From assembly GCA_031282605.1 (NCBI GenBank), contig JAITDK010000101.1:1-8446 (forward strand): a stretch of DNA of 8,446 bases, in the 5' to 3' direction. Below are positions 1 to 6,565 of this stretch, one piece after another. A program made the position numbers and the translations under genes. Position 1 is the stretch's first letter. Each line of letters opens with the position of its first letter. This stretch comes from Oscillospiraceae bacterium. GTDB lineage: Bacteria; Bacillota; Clostridia; Christensenellales; Aristaeellaceae. Below the pieces are notes generated by a model. The model searched no databases. It was not told the origin of the DNA and was given only the letters and a program-made list of their open reading frames with translations.

Positions 1-762
1 TGAATGGCTCACCGGATCTTGGATCACTACGCTGTCCAGGCCGAATATATTTCGGATGTTTTCCGTTGTGATCACCTCTCTAGGCGAACCTTGGGCGATC
101 AATCGACCGTCTTTCATCGCAAAGATATGTTGAGCATAGCGCGCCGAAAGGTTGATATCGTGCAGCACCATGACAATGGTGATGCCCTTTGTTTGGTTTA
201 GTTCGTGCAACATTTCTAAGATCTCCACCTGGTAGGCGATATCCAAAAATGTGGTAGGCTCATCCAGCAGCAGAATATCCGTCTGTTGAGCCAGCGCCAT
301 GGCAATCCATACCCGCTGCCTCTGCCCTCCAGAGAGTTCGGAAATACTGCGGTTAGCCAACTCTGCGACATGCATGGTTTCCATGGCTTCGGCGACCGCC
401 TCGTAATCCGCTTTTGTCCAGCCTTTCAGCATCTTTTGATGCGGAAATCTGCCCCTGCCCACCAGATCGCTCACGGCGATGCCTTCCGGTATGATGGGGG
501 ACTGCGGTAAAAGCCCAACGATACGCGCCAGCTTTTTGGGTGAATAGGCGCCAATCTCCTTTCCGTCCAGCGTCACGCTGCCGGACATCGGTTTGATCAG
601 CCTAGCCATTGTCTTGAGCAGCGTAGTTTTTCCGCAAGCGTTCGCCCCGATGATTATGCTGATCTTTCGCTCGGGGATCGTCAGTCCCACGTTTCGTACA
701 ATCGCCCTCCCGTCATAACCGGACACCACGTTCTCCGTCCGGAACGCGTGAGTCTCTTTCAT
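1..762 (-). CDS. Iron-siderophore ABC transporter ATP-binding protein (3' end cut by window edge)
   Basis: Cytoplasmic ATPase that powers import of a ferric siderophore (or a related chelate such as haem or cobalamin) through the two FecCD permeases encoded just upstream. The 254 codons in the window have no stop, so a few to about 20 C-terminal residues are missing, judged from the usual 255-275 residues of the FecE/FepC family. All nucleotide-binding motifs are present: Walker A GANACGKTT (residues 39-47), Q-loop Gln87, signature LSGGQRQR (143-150), Walker B ILLLDEPT (163-170) with catalytic Glu168, and switch His201. The ATG at 762 lies 11 bp after the permease stop and directly follows AAAGGGGCA. 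An in-frame GTG at 774, overlapping that stop, is an alternative start with a GGGGG run about 8 nt upstream. The family is certain; the substrate is inferred from the neighbours. Confidence 0.95.
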   Translation of the reverse strand, partial: MKETHAFRTENVVSGYDGRAIVRNVGLTIPERKISIIIGANACGKTTLLKTMARLIKPMSGSVTLDGKEIGAYSPKKLARIVGLLPQSPIIPEGIAVSDLVGRGRFPHQKMLKGWTKADYEAVAEAMETMHVAELANRSISELSGGQRQRVWIAMALAQQTDILLLDEPTTFLDIAYQVEILEMLHELNQTKGITIVMVLHDINLSARYAQHIFAMKDGRLIAQGSPREVITTENIRNIFGLDSVVIQDPVSHS

Positions 763-773
763 TGCCCCTTTCA

Positions 774-1805
774 CTAAAACGCCCCCGTTCGATTCATTCG
801 GATCAACAGAAGGATCAAATAAGGCGCGCCCAGCAAACCGGTAATCACGCCTACGGGGAAGCGGGTCTCAAAAGCGAACTGTCCCAGCAGGTCAGCCGCC
901 AGCGTCAGCGCCGCGCCAAACAATCCGGCGGGAAGCGGGTTGGTGTTGCCATAGCCCACAAGCCGCTTGGCGATCGGCCCCGCCAGAAAAGATACAAACG
1001 CGATCGGGCCTGTGGCGGCGGTAGCCATCGATGAGAGCAAGACGGCGCCGATCATCAATGCGGCACGGGTTTTTGACGTATTTACGCCCATGGTTGCGGC
1101 GGCTTCTTCGCCCAATTCCAGCATGGATAGGCGCTTCGTATAAATCAGCACAACAGGGGTGAGCGTCCATACTCCGATGAATAACGGATACAACTCCGTC
1201 ATCCATGTACCGTTGAGGCTTCCGCTCAGCCATCGCATGGCGGTGGGAATATCGCGCTCCGAGCCCTTAAGCAGGACATAGTTGACGACGGCGCTTAGCA
1301 TCGCTTGTACGCCAATACCTACCAAAATCAAGCGAGCGTTTGAAAATTTCCCGCCGTTCACAAGCAGGAACATCACCAGCGCGGCGGCAAGCCCCGAGGC
1401 GATCGAGGCGAAATAAACGGTCGCCGCGTTTGTGTGCAGCAACACAATGCAGAAAACCGCGCCTGCGCTGGAGCCGGAGGTTATGCCGATGATATTGGGA
1501 TTCGCCAGCGGATTACGCAGCATGGTCTGGAAAACGCTGCCCGCTATGCCAAATGAAAACCCGGCGAAAAGTCCGGCGCACATCCGGGGCAGCCGAATGG
1601 TTTTCACCGCAAAGGTCGCCCCCTTGATCGTTTCGCCGCGGAGCGCTTCTATGACTGTAGCAACAGGATATAGGGTGTTGCCGAGCAGCAGCATGGCGCA
1701 GCAAAGACCCGCCGTTAAAAGGCCTAAAAGAATCGTGACGGCTGCGAAACGACGCCGACGTTGCTGCCGGCCACTATAAATGAACGCCAGGGTTTCGTTT
1801 TTCAT
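774..1805 (-). CDS. Iron-siderophore ABC transporter permease, FecCD family (second subunit)
   Basis: Integral membrane subunit that should pair with the neighbouring permease to form the translocation channel of a BtuCD-like type II importer. The protein is hydrophobic throughout, with multiple membrane segments. It shows the FecCD signature: RLPR, then a glycine-rich helix and RNPLANPNIIGITSG in roughly the first third. The cytoplasmic coupling segment ELGEEAAATMGV, which contacts the ATPase, lies near residue 235. I prefer the ATG at 1805, which forms TGATG with the stop of the preceding gene and suggests termination-reinitiation coupling; this gives 343 residues. A GTG at 1814 would add three residues (M-H-L). 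Its place as third gene of the binding protein-permease-permease-ATPase operon is standard for siderophore uptake. Cobalamin or haem transport cannot be excluded from sequence alone. Confidence 0.93.
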   Translation of the reverse strand: MKNETLAFIYSGRQQRRRRFAAVTILLGLLTAGLCCAMLLLGNTLYPVATVIEALRGETIKGATFAVKTIRLPRMCAGLFAGFSFGIAGSVFQTMLRNPLANPNIIGITSGSSAGAVFCIVLLHTNAATVYFASIASGLAAALVMFLLVNGGKFSNARLILVGIGVQAMLSAVVNYVLLKGSERDIPTAMRWLSGSLNGTWMTELYPLFIGVWTLTPVVLIYTKRLSMLELGEEAAATMGVNTSKTRAALMIGAVLLSSMATAATGPIAFVSFLAGPIAKRLVGYGNTNPLPAGLFGAALTLAADLLGQFAFETRFPVGVITGLLGAPYLILLLIRMNRTGAF

Positions 1806-2842
1806 CAGGTGCACACTTTCGCCCGCCGCGCGGCGAGGATCAATACAGGCGCGCCTACGAAAGCCGTGACGATGCCCACCTCCAACTCGCCGGGATAGGT
1901 GAGCAAACGGCCAATCACATCGGCGATCGTTAAAAAAACCGCGCCGGATAATGCGGACGCGGGAATCGTATAACGTAAATCAGCGCCTAGAAAAAGGCGC
2001 GTCACATGCGGCGCCAGCAAGCCGATAAAGCCGATGGGGCCGGCCAGCGCGGTAGTCGCGGCGCAAAGTAGGACGCCGCCGAAGGCGGATACTAATCGCA
2101 ATAAACCCGTGCGAACGCCAAGCCCTGTCGCGGCTTCATCCCCCAGCGCCAGCGCGTTGAGCGCGGCGGAGGAAAATACTGCTATGAGCAAACCTATGGC
2201 TAAGAAGGGCAGAAAGGCCGCCACGCCCGCCCACGTAGCCGAACCCACGCTGCCCACTTGCCAGAAACGGTATTGATCCATGACGTACGACCGGGGCAAT
2301 AGAATCGCGCTGACGGCGGAAGACAGCGCCGCGCTGGTGGCCGCGCCGGCCAGCGCCAGCTTGATAGGCGTAGCGCCTCCGCGCCCCATGGAGCCGACGC
2401 CGTAGACGAAAACGGCCGTTATCATGGCTCCGGCCAGCGCCGCGCCGATGTACTGCAAAGCCGTTGTAATCTGAAAAAAAGCGATTCCGCACACCACAAA
2501 CAGCGCCGCGCCCGTGTTGACGCCCAGTATTGACGGATCGGCAATGGGGTTGCGGGTTACAGCCTGCATCAACGAACCGGAAACGCCCAGGGCGGATCCC
2601 ACGCACAACGAAAACACAGTTCGAGAGATTCGCTTTCTAACGACATTCGCCCCATACGTGTTTATAGCCGGATGAAACAGGCCGTCCTTCAACTCTTGCA
2701 AAGACGACGTGCGGGAACCCAGCGATAAAGACGCGGCGACGCTGAAGAGCAATAGCAAAAGAAATGCGAAGAGCACGGGCGCTAAGCGTTTGGGGAGGAG
2801 CGGGACGTCCCGCTCCCCCCCGTTAAAGCCGCTTTTACTCAT
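1805..2842 (-). CDS. Iron-siderophore ABC transporter permease, FecCD family (first subunit)
   Basis: Membrane permease of the same importer. The N-terminal cytoplasmic stretch (MSKSGFNGGERDV) is followed by a strong first membrane helix rich in Leu and Phe, then many more helices. The FecCD family signature is clear: RKRISR near residue 70, GVSGSLMQ near 90 and RNPIADPSILGVNTGA just after. The coupling segment LALGDEAATGLGV is in the second half. The reading frame is open further upstream to 2887, deep inside the binding-protein gene. I chose the ATG at 2842 because it overlaps the preceding stop by only 8 bp, follows AAGG, and gives 345 residues, normal for the family. The longer start would add 15 polar residues and a 53-bp overlap. 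Tight overlaps on both sides point to translational coupling in one operon. Confidence 0.93.
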   Translation of the reverse strand: MSKSGFNGGERDVPLLPKRLAPVLFAFLLLLLFSVAASLSLGSRTSSLQELKDGLFHPAINTYGANVVRKRISRTVFSLCVGSALGVSGSLMQAVTRNPIADPSILGVNTGAALFVVCGIAFFQITTALQYIGAALAGAMITAVFVYGVGSMGRGGATPIKLALAGAATSAALSSAVSAILLPRSYVMDQYRFWQVGSVGSATWAGVAAFLPFLAIGLLIAVFSSAALNALALGDEAATGLGVRTGLLRLVSAFGGVLLCAATTALAGPIGFIGLLAPHVTRLFLGADLRYTIPASALSGAVFLTIADVIGRLLTYPGELEVGIVTAFVGAPVLILAARRAKVCT

Positions 2843-3848
2843 TGCCTTGGGCGATCGCTTCGGCGATCTTAGCGAGATACTCGTCAATGGAATATAGGAT
2901 CGATAGGGGCGTCGGCGTCAGCGCTGCGGACAGAGGCGTGCCGCTCTCTATGCTCACCACCGCGCCGCTCTTTAACGCCGGGATATTGCCAAGCACCGCG
3001 TCGGCTTTCGCGGCCGCGTATGCGGATTCGCTGCTGTAGCCGGTCAGGAAATCCGCGTCATAGAGCAATTCCGCATTCTCCGCGCTCAGGCTGAGCGAGT
3101 ACTTGCCCTCTTCGATCAAGGCGTTTACCTGCTGAGGATACGCGAGGCCTAGATCCTCAATCAGGAAAGCGCAGCGGGGATCGATGGGCGCGTAAGCGTG
3201 CAGATTGGAGAGGTTGTTCTCTCGGAAGGTCACCCACACGAAACTCTTTCCCTTGATCTCGGGATACTGAGCCAGCTTTTCTGAAAGCGACGATTCGATA
3301 TCGGCGATCAACCGTTCCCCCTCGTCCGCTATGCCCATGCCCAGCGCGCTATAACGAATCCAATCGCGCCAACTGACCGTCCATGCCGTTTGGGGATAAG
3401 CGACCACGGGCGCGATCTCGCTGAGCAGCTTGTATTCTTCCTCCGTAATGCCCGAATAGACGGCGAGAATCACATCTGGATCAGAATCGGCAATGGCCTC
3501 ATAGTCGAGTCCATCGGTATCTTGAAACACATTCGGGGTTTCGCAGCCGAGTTCCTTTAACTTTTCCGCCGTCCACGGCAGCAGGCCGCTCTCATCCTGC
3601 ACGCCATAATTGGCGGCGGAGAAGCCTACAGGCACGACGCCCAGCGCCAAGGCGACGTCCTGATTACCAAAGGCGATCGTTACCACGCGCTCGGGCTTGC
3701 TTTCGATCAGTGTCGTACCAAAGGCGTGATTGATCTCGATGGGGTATTGAGGTTGCGCGGTTTCGTCCGCGCTCATCGTGCCGATTGAGAAAAGGGCGAA
3801 CGTCATGACTAGGGCAGCGCACACGAGTTTCCGAAACGTTTGAACCAT
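2835..3848 (-). CDS. Iron-siderophore ABC transporter substrate-binding protein
   Basis: Extracytoplasmic binding protein of the helical-backbone class (Peripla_BP_2, FepB/FhuD-like), 337 residues. It captures the ferric chelate and delivers it to the two permeases encoded next. An N-terminal signal peptide has a positive start (FRK), a hydrophobic core (about 9-23) and a likely signal peptidase I site after MSA27. No lipobox cysteine is present, so it appears to be soluble in a periplasm or secreted. Family hallmarks are ERVVTIAFGNQDVALALGVVPVG near residue 55 and LDYEAIADSDPDVILA in the middle. The start is firm: GGGAGG lies 7-9 nt before the ATG. It is the first gene after a consensus promoter and an inverted-repeat operator, so metal-dependent repression is likely. 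The actual ligand is unknown. Confidence 0.93.
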   Translation of the reverse strand: MVQTFRKLVCAALVMTFALFSIGTMSADETAQPQYPIEINHAFGTTLIESKPERVVTIAFGNQDVALALGVVPVGFSAANYGVQDESGLLPWTAEKLKELGCETPNVFQDTDGLDYEAIADSDPDVILAVYSGITEEEYKLLSEIAPVVAYPQTAWTVSWRDWIRYSALGMGIADEGERLIADIESSLSEKLAQYPEIKGKSFVWVTFRENNLSNLHAYAPIDPRCAFLIEDLGLAYPQQVNALIEEGKYSLSLSAENAELLYDADFLTGYSSESAYAAAKADAVLGNIPALKSGAVVSIESGTPLSAALTPTPLSILYSIDEYLAKIAEAIAQGNE

Positions 3849-3875
3849 GGGTATTCCTCCCGTAAATTGATGGAT

Positions 3876-3895
3876 AAGTTAGCATAGACTAACTT
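3876..3895 (-). promoter_or_regulatory. Inverted-repeat operator (possible DtxR/IdeR-type metal-repressor box)
   Basis: AAGTTAGTCTATGCTAACTT is a perfect 7-bp inverted repeat (AAGTTAG/CTAACTT) around a 6-nt centre, 8 nt after the -10 box. It covers the region just downstream of the expected start point, where a bound repressor would block initiation. The GTTAG/CTAAC half-sites recall the IdeR/DtxR box, which contains GTTAG-S-CTAAC. The centre here is 6 nt rather than 1, so the match is to the half-sites only. Regulation by iron or manganese is an inference from position and downstream genes. The repeat could also form a small hairpin in the leader RNA. Confidence 0.72.
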
Positions 3896-3903
3896 CGACG
3901 GTC

Positions 3904-3932
3904 ATTATAGCTGATATCAGCAGGCGTGTCAA
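3904..3932 (-). promoter_or_regulatory. Consensus sigma-70/sigma-A-type promoter of the iron-uptake operon
   Basis: On the minus strand TTGACA (3932-3927) is separated by exactly 17 nt from TATAAT (3909-3904); both hexamers match the consensus fully. Transcription should start near 3897 and give a leader of about 50 nt before the binding-protein ATG. The spacer holds a 12-bp perfect palindrome, GCTGATATCAGC (3910-3921). So strong a promoter implies tight repression when iron is sufficient, presumably through the inverted repeat just downstream. Confidence 0.88.
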
Positions 3933-3942
3933 TGCCCATATC

Positions 3943-3957
3943 ATCGGCTTCGCCGAT
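3943..3957. repeat. Short perfect hairpin upstream of the iron-operon promoter
   Basis: ATCGGC-TTC-GCCGAT forms a 6-bp stem with a 3-nt loop, 10 bp upstream of the -35 box and within the 134-bp gap after the flavin reductase. It could weakly end transcription coming from the flavin reductase, but no T-run follows on either strand, so an intrinsic terminator call is not supported. The rest of the gap (3958-4066) shows no gene or clear signal. Confidence 0.35.
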
Positions 3958-4066
3958 CACACAAGGCGGTAATGCCCGTCGCCCCGGAAGGCGCCCTGCG
4001 CAAAACTCGCGTCCGTGCCCGATCGCGCTTACGCCACACTGGACGATGTGGAAACGCGCCCAATGA

Positions 4067-4669
4067 TCACAATGCAGGCTTCGTGTTTTTCCATTGGTTC
4101 CATTTGCCCAGCGCATTTGGGGTTACGCCGTAATAACGCTCCGTACCGGTTAGCAATACGGGCGAGACGAGCTTAAACCGTTCATCCACGCTGGCTGTTT
4201 CATCCGTCAATCGTTCGTCAATGAGTATGTTCGCGATGCGGCAGATGAAAATTTCACCTTCGTCAAGCGGTATGTTTTGCTTGACTTCCAGCTCATAGGT
4301 ATACGGACTGTCGGCAAGCGTCGGAACATTCAGAGCCGCGCCGCGTTCGATCGATAACCCGTCAATCCTCTTATCCGTTTCGTATCCGGGATTGCTGCCG
4401 AACCAGTCGGCGAGCGGCAGCATCTGCTCCGTGACGAGGTTTGCGGAGAACACCCCCGTCGCGTGAATGCGATCCTTTGTCAGTTTCGCGCCGCCAATAC
4501 AGCACATTACGTGCAATTCACCGTCCCAGCAATAGCTGAACCAATTGAACAACCCGAAATTTGGCCTGCCGTCCTCCTTGTACGTTCCGTAAAGGAAGGG
4601 GGTCTGCGGACAAAACCCGTTTGTTTTTTCGGGCGTTCCGTCCGTGTTTTTTAACGGAATCTTTTTCAA
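4067..4669 (-). CDS. Flavin reductase / flavoredoxin-like FMN-binding protein
   Basis: A 200-residue cytoplasmic protein of the flavin reductase-like family (FMN-binding split barrel, PF01613 type). Family-typical stretches are NFGLFNWFSYCWDGELHV near residue 40, KLTKDRIHATGVFSANLV near 65 and LPLADWFG near 85. Members bind FMN and pass electrons from NAD(P)H or a partner protein to flavin or to ferric chelates; the exact reaction is not readable here. The start is TTG: an in-frame TGA lies two codons upstream, and no ATG before residue 54 would keep the N-terminus. GGTGA lies 7 nt before it. An ATG at 4676 is in another frame and cannot be the start. It follows trpZ by 51 bp with no visible terminator, so it may be cotranscribed with the tryptophan transporter. 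Reductive release of iron for the next operon is a plausible alternative link. Confidence 0.85.
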   Translation of the reverse strand: MKKIPLKNTDGTPEKTNGFCPQTPFLYGTYKEDGRPNFGLFNWFSYCWDGELHVMCCIGGAKLTKDRIHATGVFSANLVTEQMLPLADWFGSNPGYETDKRIDGLSIERGAALNVPTLADSPYTYELEVKQNIPLDEGEIFICRIANILIDERLTDETASVDERFKLVSPVLLTGTERYYGVTPNALGKWNQWKNTKPAL

Positions 4670-4720
4670 GCTTCATCACCCATTCATATACGACATAATC
4701 ATTCCCGTGAGAACGAAGCG

Positions 4721-5614
4721 TTAAACGCCGTTGCCCGTCTCAATGCTGATTTCATTGAACCTCGCAAGCAAATCTTCGACGGAACACCCGCCGCGCGCGG
4801 CGTCCAGCGTGACGCCGCCTTGATGGAGCATGATCAGCCGGCTGGCGTATCCCACGGCGAAACGCAGGTTGTGCGTGACCATCAGCGTCGTCAACCGCTT
4901 TTCGCGGACGACGCGTTCCGTCAGTTCCATGACGGTTTCGCTGGAACGCGGGTCCAGAGCCGCCGTGTGTTCATCCAGTATCAACAGTTCCAGGGGCGTC
5001 ATTACGGAAATGAGCAGCGCGAGAGCCTGCCGCTGTCCGCCGGAGAGACTGCCGACTGTCACGTTCATTTGGTTTTCAAGCCCCAAACCTAGCGGTTCCA
5101 GCATACCGCGATATACGTCCGTCCGCTTTCGGGGAACGCCGCGTCCCAACCAGTAGGGGCGCCCCTTGTTGTCCGCAAGGGCCATATTCTCCAGAATGGT
5201 GAGCGACGCACACGTGCCTTTCGATGGATCCTGAAAAACCCGGCCGATGAACCGCGAACGCTCGTGCTCCCGCAGTTTGTCTATGTTTTTGCCGGCGATC
5301 TCCACCGTGCCGCCGTCCTGCGGGATGGATCCGCACAGGACGTTGAGCAGCGTCGTCTTGCCCGAACCATTGCTGCCAACGACGGAAACGAAAGAGCCTC
5401 GATCCAGCGTCAGCGAAAAATCCGTGAACACGACGCGTTCGTTTACAGAATCGCGGTTGAACGTCTTGCGGATGCCGGCCATCCTCACAAGGGGATCCCG
5501 CGAAGGGTTTTGAGGAGAATCGGACGGGTATACCAACGCGGAAGAAGACGTCCCGTTCGCATGGCCGTTCGCATCGTTCATCGGTTTCGCTGGAAAGTCA
5601 GCGGGATTTCGCAT
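4721..5614 (-). CDS. trpZ: ABC transporter ATP-binding protein, TrpZ-type (tryptophan uptake)
   Basis: Cytoplasmic ATPase of the TrpXYZ-type importer, 297 residues. Motifs: Walker A GSNGSGKTT (80-88), Q-loop Gln128 in VFQDPSKGT, signature LSGGQRQ (190-196), Walker B LLILDEHTAALD (210-221) and switch His248. The His after the catalytic Glu215 (DEH rather than DEP) is typical of this subfamily. Its start overlaps the permease end by 17 bp. The ATG at 5614 is preferred because GGGAGG sits 7 nt before it, whereas Met12 (5581) lacks a good ribosome site. That choice leaves a polar N-terminal extension of about 40 residues rich in Asn, Ser and Pro before the ABC domain (from LVRMAGIRKTF), which is longer than I would expect. 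Only one Trp residue is present. Function is inferred from family and from the Trp T-box in front of the operon. Confidence 0.9.
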   Translation of the reverse strand: MRNPADFPAKPMNDANGHANGTSSSALVYPSDSPQNPSRDPLVRMAGIRKTFNRDSVNERVVFTDFSLTLDRGSFVSVVGSNGSGKTTLLNVLCGSIPQDGGTVEIAGKNIDKLREHERSRFIGRVFQDPSKGTCASLTILENMALADNKGRPYWLGRGVPRKRTDVYRGMLEPLGLGLENQMNVTVGSLSGGQRQALALLISVMTPLELLILDEHTAALDPRSSETVMELTERVVREKRLTTLMVTHNLRFAVGYASRLIMLHQGGVTLDAARGGCSVEDLLARFNEISIETGNGV

Positions 5615-6521
5615 GTGCGCGCCTCCCTTCCAGGGATTTGCCCGTCTTGCTCGCCGTCTGACTAGTGATCAAGGCGACGACGAACAGCGCGGCCATGAGC
5701 AGTTTCAGGTAGTTGGTCGGGAGACCCAGCTGCATGGCGGCGACGAGCGCGGCCTTGTACGCGACGGAACCGAACAGCACCGCCGTCGTCGCTTTGATCC
5801 ATCTCAAGCCGCCCAACAAACTGGAGCCTATGATGACGGAAGCGAGACCCATCACAACCATGCCCGTGCCGCTTTGTATATTCGCGCTCTCCGCTTGCTG
5901 AGCCAGCACGCTGCCTGACAGCGCGGCGAGTCCGTTGCCCAGCATCAGCCCGAGCACCTTCATACGACCCGGATCGACACCTTGCGCGGATACGAACTGA
6001 GCGTTATCCCCCGTCGCGCGCAGCAGCAATCCCGACTTTGTGCGGTAGTAGAGATCCAGCAACAGTTTCACGATCACCGCGAAGAGGGTCACGAGCAGCA
6101 GCACACGCCGTTTGTGCAGGCCGCCCGTAAGCAGCGAGGCCAGCCCCGTATTGAAAACCGTCGGTTTGTTATAGAAGGGCAGTACGGCGCGCCCACCGAG
6201 TATCACCAGATTTACGGACCATAGCGCCGTCATGACGAGGATGCCGGAGAGCAAATCCGTAATGCGCAGTTTTACGTGCAGGAAGCCCGTCACAGCCCCC
6301 GCGGCGCACCCGGCGGCGAACGCTAAAGCGATCGCCGCGAGGGGGTGTGCGCCTATATTGATGAGGGCCGCCGTCAGGCACGCGCCCAGCGGGAACGTAC
6401 CGTCCACCGATAAATCCGGAAAGTGAAGCACGCTGTAGGTGATGTAAACGCCCATCGCCATGAGTCCGTATATGAACCCTTCCTCCAGCACGTTCACCAA
6501 GAGCCGCAGGAATACATCCAT
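5598..6521 (-). CDS. trpY: ABC transporter permease, TrpY-type (tryptophan uptake)
   Basis: Integral membrane channel subunit of 307 residues from the branched-chain/BMP permease family (BPD_transp_2). It has about eight or nine hydrophobic segments, and typical stretches such as SVLHFPDLSVDGTFPLGA (30-47), LLRATGDNAQF in the cytoplasmic coupling region near 170, and GLASVIIGSSLLGG near 225. A single permease gene implies a homodimer in the membrane. The ATG at 6521 has GAGG 7 nt upstream. The 44-bp gap after trpX is purine-rich, with AGGAAA three times, possibly extra ribosome landing sites. The 3' end overlaps trpZ by 17 bp and itself encodes the trpZ ribosome site. Two Trp residues only. 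The family is firm; the tryptophan substrate rests on the leader specifier and the matching binding-protein family. Confidence 0.9.
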   Translation of the reverse strand: MDVFLRLLVNVLEEGFIYGLMAMGVYITYSVLHFPDLSVDGTFPLGACLTAALINIGAHPLAAIALAFAAGCAAGAVTGFLHVKLRITDLLSGILVMTALWSVNLVILGGRAVLPFYNKPTVFNTGLASLLTGGLHKRRVLLLVTLFAVIVKLLLDLYYRTKSGLLLRATGDNAQFVSAQGVDPGRMKVLGLMLGNGLAALSGSVLAQQAESANIQSGTGMVVMGLASVIIGSSLLGGLRWIKATTAVLFGSVAYKAALVAAMQLGLPTNYLKLLMAALFVVALITSQTASKTGKSLEGRRAHAKSR

Positions 6522-6565
6522 GGTGAAGCCTCAATTTCCTTTCTTATTTTCCTGTTTTTCCTGTC

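Noticed and set aside
2034..2606. Long open frames on both strands inside the first permease gene
   Set aside because: Shadow frames of a GC-rich FecCD gene; the real frame carries the complete family signature.
2845..2860. GCGATCGC palindrome, as in cyanobacterial HIP1 repeats
   Set aside because: It occurs only sporadically here and inside coding sequence, with none of the density expected of HIP1.
3889..4116. 75-codon minus-strand frame overlapping the flavin reductase end and the iron promoter, ending in a GIDTPAD-like stretch
   Set aside because: It has no ribosome site, overlaps the flavin reductase and runs through a consensus promoter and its operator. The GIDTPAD resemblance to nucleotidyltransferase ends is too short to support a relic gene.
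4670..4678. ATG at 4676 as the flavin reductase start, implying an early frameshift
   Set aside because: The in-frame TTG at 4669 has a usable ribosome site and gives a family-like N-terminus (MKKIPLKNTDG), so no frameshift is needed.
4680..4715. AATGATTATG on the minus strand before the flavin reductase as a possible Fur box
   Set aside because: Only part of one GATAAT-type repeat matches, and no promoter is recognisable beside it.
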